This document shows positions 23,866 to 31,563 of a DNA stretch of 64,000 bases, one piece after another. The stretch comes from JANQIO01 sp043513815 (lineage in GTDB: Bacteria; Pseudomonadota; Gammaproteobacteria; Pseudomonadales; Halieaceae), in NCBI GenBank assembly GCA_043513815.1, contig CP121313.1, positions 3,906,001 to 3,970,000 of the forward strand, in the 5' to 3' direction. The position numbers and the translations under genes are program-made. The notes beneath the pieces are model-generated. The model was not told where the DNA came from, ran no database searches, and saw only the letters and a list, made by a program, of their open reading frames with translations. Position 1 is the stretch's first letter. Each line of letters begins with the position of its first letter.

Positions 23866-25245
23866 TCAGGCCTCCAGCGCGGCGAGGGCTTCGCCGAGTT
23901 TGCTGACACCTTTGACGTTCATCCCCGGAATCGGCTGTTTGGGCAGATTGGCGCGGGGGACTATGGCCTGGGTAAAGCCGTGTTTGGCCGCTTCCGCCAA
24001 ACGTTCCTGGCCACTGGGTACCGGGCGAATCTCACCGGCCAGGCCCACTTCGCCAAAAATCACCATCTCCTGCGGCACCACCCGATCCCGAAAGCTGGAT
24101 ACGATGGCACACAGCAGCGCCAGGTCGGCGCTGGTTTCCAGCACCCGCACGCCGCCAACCACATTGGCGAATACATCCTGGTCGCCCACCTGCAGGCCGC
24201 CATGACGGTGCAGCACCGCCAACAGCATATTAAGACGATTCTGTTCAAGACCCACCGCGACCCGGCGCGGATTGGCCAGCTGGGAGTCGTCCACCAACGC
24301 CTGGATTTCCACCAGCAGCGGACGGGTACCCTCCCACACCGCCACCACGGCGGAGCCAGCGGCCGGTTCGTTGCTGCGATTGAGAAAGATCGCCGAGGGA
24401 TTCTTGACCTCCTTGAGGCCCTCCCCGGTCATGGCAAACACGCCCAGCTCATTGACCGCACCGAAGCGATTTTTGTGGCTGCGCAGGGTCCGGAAACGGG
24501 AGTCGGCGGTGTCCTCCAGCAGGATGGAGCAGTCGATCATGTGCTCCAGCACCTTGGGGCCAGCCAGGGAGCCGTCCTTGGTCACGTGCCCTACCAGGAA
24601 CAGCACGGTGCCGGTCTGCTTGGCATAGCGGGTCAGCCAGGCGGCACACTCCCGCACCTGGGATACCGACCCCGGCGCCGAGGTCAGCGCATCGGTGTGC
24701 ACCACCTGGATGGAATCCACCACCAGGATTTTTGGCTTGATAGCTTCCGCGGAGGCCTGGATGGCCTCGACGCTGGTTTCCGACATGAGCTGCAGCCGGT
24801 CGGTGGGCAGCTGCAGCCGCTGGGCGCGCATGGCCACCTGCTGCGGCGACTCCTCCCCGGTGATGTACAGGGCGGGATATTGCTGGGCCAGGTGACACAT
24901 GGTCTGCAACAACAGGGTGGATTTGCCGGCGCCCGGATTGCCACCTACCAGGATGGCCGAGCCCGGCACCAGGCCGCCGCCCAACACCCGGTCCAGCTCG
25001 CTCATGCCGCTGGAGAAGCGCGGCAGCTCGTCCAGCGCAATATCCTTCAGGACCCTGGCTTCGGCCAGGGCGCCGCTGTAGCCGCCCTGTTTCGGGGCGG
25101 CGCTGCCGCCGCGGGCAGGGCTGCCAAGCCGAAACTCCACCACTGTGTTCCAGGCCCCGCAATCGCTGCACTGGCCTTGCCACTTGCTGTACTCGGACCC
25201 GCAATCGTTACAGACGAATGCGGTCTTGCTTTTAGTTTTGGCCAT
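23866..25245 (-). CDS. radA: DNA repair protein RadA
   Basis: RecA-like ATPase with a zinc finger and Lon-like domain; processes recombination intermediates and branch migration. The N-terminal zinc finger is C12-x2-C15...C26-x2-C29, then Walker A GGNPGAGKST (101-110), the RadA KNRFG motif (near residue 258), and the C-terminal Lon-like region. The 459-residue length is normal. ATG 25245 starts MAKTKSKTAFVC. It is divergent from the dopC candidate at 25333. Confidence 0.96.
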   Translation of the reverse strand: MAKTKSKTAFVCNDCGSEYSKWQGQCSDCGAWNTVVEFRLGSPARGGSAAPKQGGYSGALAEARVLKDIALDELPRFSSGMSELDRVLGGGLVPGSAILVGGNPGAGKSTLLLQTMCHLAQQYPALYITGEESPQQVAMRAQRLQLPTDRLQLMSETSVEAIQASAEAIKPKILVVDSIQVVHTDALTSAPGSVSQVRECAAWLTRYAKQTGTVLFLVGHVTKDGSLAGPKVLEHMIDCSILLEDTADSRFRTLRSHKNRFGAVNELGVFAMTGEGLKEVKNPSAIFLNRSNEPAAGSAVVAVWEGTRPLLVEIQALVDDSQLANPRRVAVGLEQNRLNMLLAVLHRHGGLQVGDQDVFANVVGGVRVLETSADLALLCAIVSSFRDRVVPQEMVIFGEVGLAGEIRPVPSGQERLAEAAKHGFTQAIVPRANLPKQPIPGMNVKGVSKLGEALAALEA

Positions 25246-25332
25246 CAGTGTTTTTACCGCTGGAATACCCCCATGCTAGCAGAGGCAAGACCGATGCCCT
25301 AGAATGTCCGGCCCGATTGCCGAAGGCTGGCC

Positions 25333-26445
25333 ATGTCTGACTCGTCCATCATCCCCGAACGCCAGCTGGTCTTCTCGCCAGCCCTGGCGCAGACCATCGG
25401 GTTGGAAGAGGCCATTCTGCTGCAACACCTGAACGAGCTGTTCCAGCACCGGGAAGCCCAGGAGCACCGCGGCTTTGCCTGGCTGCGGGTGCAGCGCGAC
25501 TGGTTGCTGGACACCCTGCCCTTCTGGACGGCCGTCGACCTGCACCGGGTCACCCGGAGCCTGGTCGACAAGGGCTTGATTCTGGTGGAGTCACCGCCCC
25601 TGCACGAAGCGGATGCGCTGGTTTTCAGCATCAACGAATCGCGCCAGACGGCGCGCAGCGCCAGCCCCGAGCAACCCTACCAGCCGCCACGCCGGCAGGG
25701 CGCCGGTTTGATCGCCTCAAGCTGGTCACCCAGCGAAGACCTGCTGCAGCTACTGGCCCTGAATCACGGCATTTCCAGGGCCTACGCGCTAGAGCAGCTG
25801 GAGGACTTCGTCTGCTACTGGCGCGAGCGCGGCGAAGTCTCCCATGCCTGGGAAAACAAGTTTCGCCAGCACGTACTGAGCCGCTGGCGCCAGAGCCAGC
25901 AGGACACCGGTGAGCGCTTCCGTCCCAATGATGAATCCCTCAGCGATGACTGGTACCCCAGTGAAGACGCCCTGGAGATTCTCGAACGCACTGGCGTGAC
26001 CCGGGCCTTTATCGATGACGCCGTACCCGAGTTTGTCCTGTACTGGCGCGAGCGCAATCCCAAGGAAAAAGCGCTCAACTCCAAGTTTATCCAGCACATT
26101 CGCCGGCAGTGGGCGCGCTTCTCTTCCTCACTGACCCACGACACGGAACCCACCCGCATCCCCGAGGACTGGCGGCCCACGGAAGACGTGTACGATATCC
26201 TGCGCATGTCGCATATCGACCCGGAGTTTGCCGAGGGCCTGCTGCCGGAGTTCATCATGTACTGGCGGGATTCCAACAAGCTCTACAAGAGCTGGAACAC
26301 GAAGTTCCTGCAGCATGTAAAATACCACTGGGCAAAACGAAACGAGCTGGCAACCCATGGCGAACAGCAAGACGCTAATCGAACAGGCCGCACGCGGGAT
26401 CGAAGCCTCGCAGACGACCTCAACGACCGCAGCTGGGCGAGCTGA
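25333..26445 (+). CDS. dopC: DnaT-repeat replication protein, DopC candidate
   Basis: A 370-residue protein with an N-terminal winged-helix-like part (residues 10-95) and three tandem copies of a DnaT-type domain at about 131-186, 207-260 and 280-333. Each repeat shares W-x-P-[ST]-E-D, then F-x-x-Y-W-R-[ED], then N-[ST]-K-F-[RIL]-Q-H. Such domains bind single-stranded DNA in primosome assembly. The next gene overlaps and is a lambda P relative, and dnaB follows on the other strand. I recall a published phylogenomic proposal that lambda O/P-derived genes (dopC, dopE) replace the helicase loader dciA in some gammaproteobacteria; assignment of this gene to dopC is by that analogy and context. 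Confidence 0.65.
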   Translation: MSDSSIIPERQLVFSPALAQTIGLEEAILLQHLNELFQHREAQEHRGFAWLRVQRDWLLDTLPFWTAVDLHRVTRSLVDKGLILVESPPLHEADALVFSINESRQTARSASPEQPYQPPRRQGAGLIASSWSPSEDLLQLLALNHGISRAYALEQLEDFVCYWRERGEVSHAWENKFRQHVLSRWRQSQQDTGERFRPNDESLSDDWYPSEDALEILERTGVTRAFIDDAVPEFVLYWRERNPKEKALNSKFIQHIRRQWARFSSSLTHDTEPTRIPEDWRPTEDVYDILRMSHIDPEFAEGLLPEFIMYWRDSNKLYKSWNTKFLQHVKYHWAKRNELATHGEQQDANRTGRTRDRSLADDLNDRSWAS

Positions 26446-27079
26446 CTCTTCCAAAACCGCTCAGGGTCATGACGCTGACATAGTTTCGGAGGGGCGAGCT
26501 CAGGCTGAGGGGTCCCGCGAGGAGCGGGTCGACGCCATCAACCAGGTGTTCGCGCTGTTCCGGCTCAACTACCACAACCAGTTCTACGCCGCCTACCCGG
26601 ACAGCGAGCAGCTCAACCAGGTCAAGAAGCTGTGGCTTGAGGCGCTGACAGACTACCCTGTGGCCCAGGTGTTACACGGCGCCAAGCAGGCCATCGAAAC
26701 CAGCGAGTACCTGCCCACCCTCAACAAAATGATCGAGTGCTGCCGCGACAGCCTCTCACCCTATGGCCTGCCCGATTCCCGCAGCGCCTACCGGGAGGCC
26801 TGCGAGGCCCCCAGCCCCAAGTCCGCTCAACCCTGGAGTCATCCCGCGGTCTACTTCGCCGGCCGCGATGCGGACTGGTTCCTGCTCAGTAGCGAACCGG
26901 AGAGCAGGAGCTGGCCGGTGTTTCGCGACGCCTATCAGCGCTGGTGCGGCAAGGTGATGGCCGGCGAACGCCTCGAGATCGAGGCCCCGGAGGCGCTGCC
27001 GCCCAGCAGCGGCGAGGTCAGCAGTCGGGACGAGGCCCTGGCCCAACTTCAGAAAATCCGCGAGCAGCTGGAGTCCTGA
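26357..27079 (+). CDS. dopE: Lambda P-like replicative helicase loader, DopE candidate
   Basis: A 240-residue protein whose middle resembles phage lambda replication protein P: INQVFALF, QVKKLWLEALTD, LPTLNKMIECCRD, GLPDSRSAY, FRDAYQRWCGKVMAGE and a C-terminal EALAQLQKIREQL. Lambda P binds DnaB and delivers it to the origin. It starts at ATG 26357 inside the end of dopC (89-base overlap), and dnaB lies 351 bases on, in convergent orientation. No prophage genes surround it, so it appears domesticated. DnaB loading is inferred from family and location. Confidence 0.68.
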   Translation: MANSKTLIEQAARGIEASQTTSTTAAGRADSSKTAQGHDADIVSEGRAQAEGSREERVDAINQVFALFRLNYHNQFYAAYPDSEQLNQVKKLWLEALTDYPVAQVLHGAKQAIETSEYLPTLNKMIECCRDSLSPYGLPDSRSAYREACEAPSPKSAQPWSHPAVYFAGRDADWFLLSSEPESRSWPVFRDAYQRWCGKVMAGERLEIEAPEALPPSSGEVSSRDEALAQLQKIREQLES

Positions 27080-27203
27080 GCTTCGGCAGCCGACTGCCGC
27101 GGGTGTTCCCGGTGGGCCGAGCTTCGTAGGACGGCTGGCACGGTATCGGAACGGGTCTGAAACGGGCGCAAACCGAGCGGGGCCTGTTTGGCCTGGTCGT
27201 GAC

Positions 27204-27430
27204 TCAGGACTCGAGCGGGTTCGGGGCCGCGGGCCTCCCGGCACAATAAGGGTGCCGCTTGAACTGGTGGGGTGCGAGCGGGAGCTCTGCGAGCACTGTC
27301 CGAGTCCAGATTTTTGCGCAGCAAAAATTGTCGAGTTGCGCAGCAGCCGGTCGCACCCCACCAGTTCGCACCCGTGCCGGGAGGCCCGTGGCCCCGAACC
27401 CGCCTCTCGAAAACTGAGGATCTCAGCCTG
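27204..27430. repeat. Nested palindrome A: locus-specific arms around a shared core
   Basis: Outer arms 27216-27244 and 27374-27402 match in 28 of 29 positions; inner arms 27262-27277 and 27351-27366 are a perfect 16 bp. Between them is the core (about 27284-27347), whose apex is ATTTTTGC-GCA-GCAAAAAT (27309-27327). The core is nearly identical to that at about 31432-31493, but the arms are unrelated. It lies 28 bases after the dnaB stop, between convergent dopE and dnaB. The rest of the 27080-27430 gap shows no gene. Confidence 0.85.
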
Positions 27431-28855
27431 CTACTGGTAGCTAGTGTCGTAGTCGGTTCGGGAGAGGTTTTCGAAGCGGGTGAACTGGCCGATGAAGGCC
27501 AGTCGGCAGGTGCCGATGGGGCCGTTACGCTGCTTGCCGATGATGATTTCGGCGACGCCCTTCTCCGGGCTGTCCTCGTGGTAGACCTCGTCGCGGTAGA
27601 TGAACATGATCACGTCCGCGTCCTGCTCGATGGCTCCAGATTCGCGCAGGTCCGAGTTGACCGGTCGCTTGTTGGGGCGCTGCTCCAGGGCCCGGTTGAG
27701 CTGCGACAGGGCCACCATCGGGCAATCAAATTCCTTGGCCACGGCTTTCAGATTACGGGAAATCTCGGAGATCTCCGCGGTGCGGCCCTCGGTGAAACCT
27801 GCCACTCGCATCAGCTGCATGTAATCCACCATGATCATACCCAGCCCCCCCGCTTCGCGGGCAACGCGGCGCGCGCGGGAGCGGATTTCTGTCGGGCTCA
27901 GGGCGGGCGTATCGTCAATATAGAGCGGTACGTCCTTCATCTTGGTAACGGCCGCCGAGAGCTTGGGCCAGTCTTCCTGCTCGAGCTTGCCGTTGCGGAT
28001 ACGGGTCTGGTCGATGCGACCGATAGAGGACAGCATGCGCACGATCAGCTGGTCTGCCGGCATCTCCATGCTGAACACCAGGATGGGCTTGTCCTGGTTG
28101 AGCACTGCATGCTCTACCAGGTTCATGGCGAAGCTGGTTTTACCCATGGAGGGCCTGCCCGCCACAATCACCAGGTCTGACTTCTGCAGCCCGGAAGTCA
28201 TGCCGTCCAGCTCCGTGTAGCCGGTACTGAGGCCGGTGATATCGCCGTCTGAGTTGTACAGTTCGTCGATGCGCTCGACTGCCTTGGTCAGCAGCGGGTT
28301 AACGTCCACCGGGCCACCGGCCTTGGGGCCCTGCTCAGTGATCTGCATGATCTTGCGCTCGGCCTCGTCGATCAGCTCGTCGGCGCCTCGGCCTTCCGGG
28401 TTATAACCGGAGTCGGCAATGTCCTGGGCAGCCTGGATCAGGTGCCGCAGCGCGGCCCGGTCGCGTACCACAGTGGCATAGGCCCGGATATTGGAAGCGC
28501 TGGGCGTATCCTTGGCCAGCTGCGCCAGGTAGCCAAAGCCGCCGGCGTTCTCGAGTTCCCCGCTGGCGTTGAGGGCGTCGGCTACGGTGACCGGGTCGAT
28601 GGGCTCGTTGGCCTCGGCGAGTCTGGCCATGTGGCGGTATATCAGGCGGTGGTCGGGGCGGTAGAAGTCGCCGAAGGCGACCTGTTCTGCGACCGTGTCC
28701 CAGTTGTCGTCCGACAGCAGCAGACCACCCAGCACCGACTGCTCCGCCTCGATAGAGTGCGGCAGCATCTTGATGCGCGCGACTTCGGGGTCGTCGCTAT
28801 AGGGCAGATCGATGATGTCTGCCGGCATGTCTACTGGATAGTCGTTTTCAGCCAT
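27431..28855 (-). CDS. dnaB: Replicative DNA helicase
   Basis: Hexameric 5'-3' helicase of the replication fork. The N-terminal DnaB collar domain (about 30-130) is followed by the RecA-like motor with Walker A GRPSMGKTS (233-241), FSMEMPADQL, Walker B MIMVDYMQLM and the SDLRESGAIEQDAD motif. The length of 474 is normal and no intein is inserted. Last gene of the S6-S18-L9 cluster; an REP-like palindrome separates it from rplI. The neighbouring dopC/dopE candidates face it from the other strand. Confidence 0.97.
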   Translation of the reverse strand: MAENDYPVDMPADIIDLPYSDDPEVARIKMLPHSIEAEQSVLGGLLLSDDNWDTVAEQVAFGDFYRPDHRLIYRHMARLAEANEPIDPVTVADALNASGELENAGGFGYLAQLAKDTPSASNIRAYATVVRDRAALRHLIQAAQDIADSGYNPEGRGADELIDEAERKIMQITEQGPKAGGPVDVNPLLTKAVERIDELYNSDGDITGLSTGYTELDGMTSGLQKSDLVIVAGRPSMGKTSFAMNLVEHAVLNQDKPILVFSMEMPADQLIVRMLSSIGRIDQTRIRNGKLEQEDWPKLSAAVTKMKDVPLYIDDTPALSPTEIRSRARRVAREAGGLGMIMVDYMQLMRVAGFTEGRTAEISEISRNLKAVAKEFDCPMVALSQLNRALEQRPNKRPVNSDLRESGAIEQDADVIMFIYRDEVYHEDSPEKGVAEIIIGKQRNGPIGTCRLAFIGQFTRFENLSRTDYDTSYQ

Positions 28856-28973
28856 GGGCTCTGCGTCCTGGGGAACCGCTGATTGTTGCGCATACGCGAG
28901 TGGTTTTAAAGCGAGATGCGCTCAGGCTGAGCTGATGGGCGTATTGGAGGGGCAAAAAAGAGCGGCGGCTGTC

Positions 28974-29034
28974 CGAAAAAAAGGGGGACAGACCACGATT
29001 TCCGGTCAGAAATAGTGGTCTGCCCCCCTTTTCG
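28974..29034. repeat. REP-like palindrome with GGGGGACAGACCAC arms
   Basis: A left arm at about 28974-28996 pairs with a right arm at 29015-29034 (GTGGTCTGCCCCCC), leaving an 18-base loop. It carries A and T runs at its ends and sits just 3' of rplI, so it may end transcription or be a mobile REP. It belongs to the same GGGGACAGACC-type family as the repeats at 12468-12714. Confidence 0.75.
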
Positions 29035-29056
29035 ATCGTCGTATTCCGGTGGTGGC

Positions 29057-29512
29057 CTAGGCGGCTTCCGGGACGATGTGCAGTTCGATATTGATATCGA
29101 TGTCGGAGTGCAGGTGCAGCTCGATCTGGTATTCACCCAGGTCGCGCAGGGCGCCTTCCGGCAGGCGAACCTCGGACTTGTTGATTTCGACGCCAGCGGC
29201 GGTGACCGCGTCTTCGATATCGCGAGTACCGATAGAACCGAACAGCTTGCCTTCTTCGCCAGCGTTGGCCTCGATGGTGATAACGCCCAGCTCGGCAATC
29301 TTGTCAGCGCGAGCCTGCGCTTCTGCCAGCTGCTCTGCGGCAGCAACTTCCAGTTCGGCGCGACGGGCTTCAAACATCGCCACGTTGTCCTTGGTAGCCG
29401 GTACGGCCTTGCCCTTGGGGATCAGGTAGTTGCGGCCATAGCCGGGCTTAACCGTCACCTTGTCACCCAGATCACCCAGGTTTCCAATTTTCTCCAGCAG
29501 AATGACTTCCAT
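29057..29512 (-). CDS. rplI: 50S ribosomal protein L9
   Basis: A 151-residue L9 with the N-terminal domain MEVILLEKIGNLGDLGDKV, PGYGRNYLIPKGKA (23-36), a long connecting helix and the C-terminal LFGSIGTRDIEDAV segment. It binds 23S rRNA near L1. It is followed by the REP-like palindrome and dnaB; upstream lies the conserved membrane-protein gene. Confidence 0.97.
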   Translation of the reverse strand: MEVILLEKIGNLGDLGDKVTVKPGYGRNYLIPKGKAVPATKDNVAMFEARRAELEVAAAEQLAEAQARADKIAELGVITIEANAGEEGKLFGSIGTRDIEDAVTAAGVEINKSEVRLPEGALRDLGEYQIELHLHSDIDINIELHIVPEAA

Positions 29513-29523
29513 GCTGATTTCCT

Positions 29524-30408
29524 CTACTCGTTGTCAGAATCTTGTTGGTCGGGCCTGCGCTGCCAGCGGCTGCGGAAATCCACCAGGCTATCTGCTACAG
29601 CAAGGCCCATCACTATCCATTTGACCGGGTCCAGCAATACCCACAGCAGGTAAAAAACCGTGAGGTATCCTGTTCCAAAGCCCCGGTAGGCTGCCCGCGC
29701 ATGCACCAGGCCCAACCCGGCGATGCTCAGTGGCAGCGCAAATATTACGGCCCAGGGACGATATTCCAGCCCCAGGCTGCTAACTCCCAGCACCAGCAAC
29801 ACCAGGATGCCGGCTACGACGGGCGTATAACGCAGACCGTGAAACTCGGCCTTGAACCCGCCCGGGTTGTACAGCAAGGCCTGCCACCAGCGCGCCAGTA
29901 GCAGGCACAGAATGCAACTCATTGCATTCATCAATCCCAGCAGGCCGGCAATTGTGCCAATGCTCGGTGGCGCCAGTGCTACCGGCTGCCCGCCCTGCTG
30001 TTCCAGTTGCTGGGAGAGGCTTGCGAAAAACTCCGCGAAAAACCCTTCCAGCATCTGCAGATAATTCTCACCCAGCCAGAGCATACCCAGCCCGGTGATC
30101 ACGCCAACGGCGCTGCTCGCGCACAGCGTCAGCTGCAAGGACACCGTCCAACGCAGCGTGACGGCCAGCGCGCTCGTCCCCAGGATCAGGCCCAGCGGCC
30201 CCGGATCTCCGAAGACGCCCAGCATGAAACTGGCGGGCAATACCGCCCAGGCCAGCAGAAAGCCACCCTCGCCCGGCCCCTTGCGCAGGGTAACCAGCGC
30301 CACCACGGCGGCGCCGATCCAGGCAAACATCAGGGTGCTCGCACTGAGTACGGACACCCACAGGGCCTGACTGCGGCCCCGCATTACGTATGCGGCAACG
30401 GCTCTCAC
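29524..30408 (-). CDS. DUF2232/YybS-like membrane protein
   Basis: A 294-residue integral membrane protein with about eight hydrophobic helices, often encoded between rpsR and rplI in pseudomonad-like gammaproteobacteria; function not known. The GTG at 30408 gives MRAVAAYVMRGRSQA, which fits the family start; ATG 30384 is an alternative. The last 25 residues are hydrophilic. The gap to rplI is 11 bases, so the two are probably co-transcribed. Confidence 0.75.
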   Translation of the reverse strand: MRAVAAYVMRGRSQALWVSVLSASTLMFAWIGAAVVALVTLRKGPGEGGFLLAWAVLPASFMLGVFGDPGPLGLILGTSALAVTLRWTVSLQLTLCASSAVGVITGLGMLWLGENYLQMLEGFFAEFFASLSQQLEQQGGQPVALAPPSIGTIAGLLGLMNAMSCILCLLLARWWQALLYNPGGFKAEFHGLRYTPVVAGILVLLVLGVSSLGLEYRPWAVIFALPLSIAGLGLVHARAAYRGFGTGYLTVFYLLWVLLDPVKWIVMGLAVADSLVDFRSRWQRRPDQQDSDNE

Positions 30409-30441
30409 GGGCCGCTCCGACAGCTCAGTCTTTCGACGAGC

Positions 30442-30669
30442 TTACTGGTGTGCGTCCGAGTACGGCAGCAGCGCGAGGTAACGCGCGCGCTTGACCGCAG
30501 TCGCCAGCTGACGCTGGTAGCGAGCCTTGGTGCCGGTAATACGACTGGGGACGATCTTGCCGGTTTCGGTGACGAACTGCTTCAGGGTATCGAGATCCTT
30601 GTAATCGATCTCCTTGACACCTTCGGCGGTAAACTTGCAGAACTTACGGCGACGAAAAAAGCGTGCCAT
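30442..30669 (-). CDS. rpsR: 30S ribosomal protein S18
   Basis: A 75-residue S18, partner of S6 on the platform of the small subunit. It starts MARFFRRRKFCKFTAEG and carries the characteristic IDYKDLDTLKQFV and TGTKARYQRQLATAVKRARYLALLPY. It is 23 bases after rpsF. Confidence 0.97.
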   Translation of the reverse strand: MARFFRRRKFCKFTAEGVKEIDYKDLDTLKQFVTETGKIVPSRITGTKARYQRQLATAVKRARYLALLPYSDAHQ

Positions 30670-30692
30670 GGGTTATTCCTCCGTTACGAATT

Positions 30693-31199
30693 TTATGCGT
30701 CTGAGTCTTCTGCGGCTTTCTCAGCACCGGCTTCCGGCGCTTCGGCAGCATCACCGGCAGGTTCACCTGCGGGTTCGGCGGCAGCAGTCTCTTTCTTTTC
30801 TTCCTCATCCTTCGCTTCGTCCCTGCTGGACTCAGCGGCCTGGCGCTCTTCGTAGCGGCTCTTGCGCTCGCGCTGCTCTTTCTCCTGCTTCATGATCATG
30901 GACTCTTCGGTCACAGGCTCATCACGGCGGATTACCAGGTTGCGGATGATCGCATCGTTGTAGCGGAAGGTGGTGGTGAGCTCGTCCATGGCCTCGTTGC
31001 TGGCCTCGACATTCATCAACACATAGTGAGCCTTGTGGATCTTGTTGATGTGGTAGGCGAGCTGACGGCGGCCCCAGTCCTCGAGACGATGCACCTGGCC
31101 GCCATCTTTCTGGATGGTGGCTGAGTAACGCTCGATCATGCCGGGCACTTGCTCAGACTGGTCCGGATGGACCATGAATACGATTTCGTAGTGTCGCAT
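30693..31199 (-). CDS. rpsF: 30S ribosomal protein S6 with long acidic tail
   Basis: Residues 1-100 are the S6 fold (MRHYEIVFMVHPDQSEQ, YHINKIHKAHYVLMNVEA, IIRNLVIRRDEPV). From about 101 to 168 there is a Glu/Ala/Lys-rich tail, so the protein is about 35 residues longer than E. coli S6 (131-135). E. coli S6 ends in Glu-Glu and is glutamylated by RimK, whereas this one ends AEDSDA. ATG 31199 has AAGGAG upstream; the frame to 31226 is an unsupported extension. A candidate S6:S18 regulatory hairpin precedes it. Confidence 0.95.
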   Translation of the reverse strand: MRHYEIVFMVHPDQSEQVPGMIERYSATIQKDGGQVHRLEDWGRRQLAYHINKIHKAHYVLMNVEASNEAMDELTTTFRYNDAIIRNLVIRRDEPVTEESMIMKQEKEQRERKSRYEERQAAESSRDEAKDEEEKKETAAAEPAGEPAGDAAEAPEAGAEKAAEDSDA

Positions 31200-31241
31200 T
31201 AGCGGCTCCTTACGGGTTAAAGCCACCCGGATTCAATAAGA

Positions 31242-31282
31242 GCCGGTGTGGCAAGGAGAATCGGCGGCCTGAAGCCACCGGT
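31242..31282 (-). promoter_or_regulatory. Candidate S6:S18-binding rpsF leader hairpin
   Basis: On the minus strand a hairpin pairs CCGG and TGGC with GCCA and CCGG, leaving a CA bulge before the second CCGG. It lies 43 bases ahead of the rpsF start in the ~90-base leader. The rpsF leader family in many bacteria uses a stem with bulged bases next to CCG as an autoregulatory site for S6 and S18. The structure is seen; its regulatory role is inferred. Confidence 0.45.
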
Positions 31283-31299
31283 CAAATTTTGAGCGGCGG

Positions 31300-31328
31300 A
31301 TAATACAAGCTCCTTACCCACTGCGCAA
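31300..31328 (-). promoter_or_regulatory. Candidate sigma-70 promoter of the rpsF operon
   Basis: On the minus strand TTGCGC (31328-31323), a 17-base spacer and TATTAT (31305-31300) form a plausible -35/-10 pair, giving transcription from about 31293 through the leader into rpsF. Confidence 0.5.
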
Positions 31329-31360
31329 GCAATTGATACGTCAGTGATTCGGAGCTCTAA

Positions 31361-31553
31361 GGGGTAGCTGGGTGGGCAGTGGCTGACCCGCCCTGTCAGG
31401 GCGCGTTTAAGCTGCTGCCAGGTTTCGGGAATTCTGCGAGCACTGTTCGAGTCCAGATTTTTGCGCAGCAAAAATTGTCGAGTTGCGCAGCAGCCGAAAC
31501 CTGGCAGCAGCTTGCGCCCGGGCGGGTCAGCCACTGCCCACCCAGCTACCCCG
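31361..31553. repeat. Nested palindrome B: perfect 33-bp and 20-bp arms around the shared core
   Basis: Outer arms 31361-31393 and 31521-31553 are a perfect 33 bp; inner arms 31409-31428 and 31494-31513 are a perfect 20 bp. The central core (about 31432-31493) is essentially the same as in palindrome A, with one difference in the CACTGT-C/T-CGAG stretch. It starts 10 bases after the rlmB stop. Flanking arm sequences share nothing with those at 27204-27430. Confidence 0.88.
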
Positions 31554-31563
31554 GGCTAGGATT

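Noticed and set aside
25333..27079. Prophage remnant around the lambda P-like gene
   Set aside because: Neighbours are radA and dnaB, with no integrase, capsid or lysis genes, and the base composition looks like the rest; a domesticated pair is a better reading.
27204..31553. Integron attC sites for the nested palindromes
   Set aside because: There is no integrase, no cassette-like short genes, and the core lacks the conserved GTTRRRY/RYYYAAC pair. The long perfect arms differ from attC architecture.
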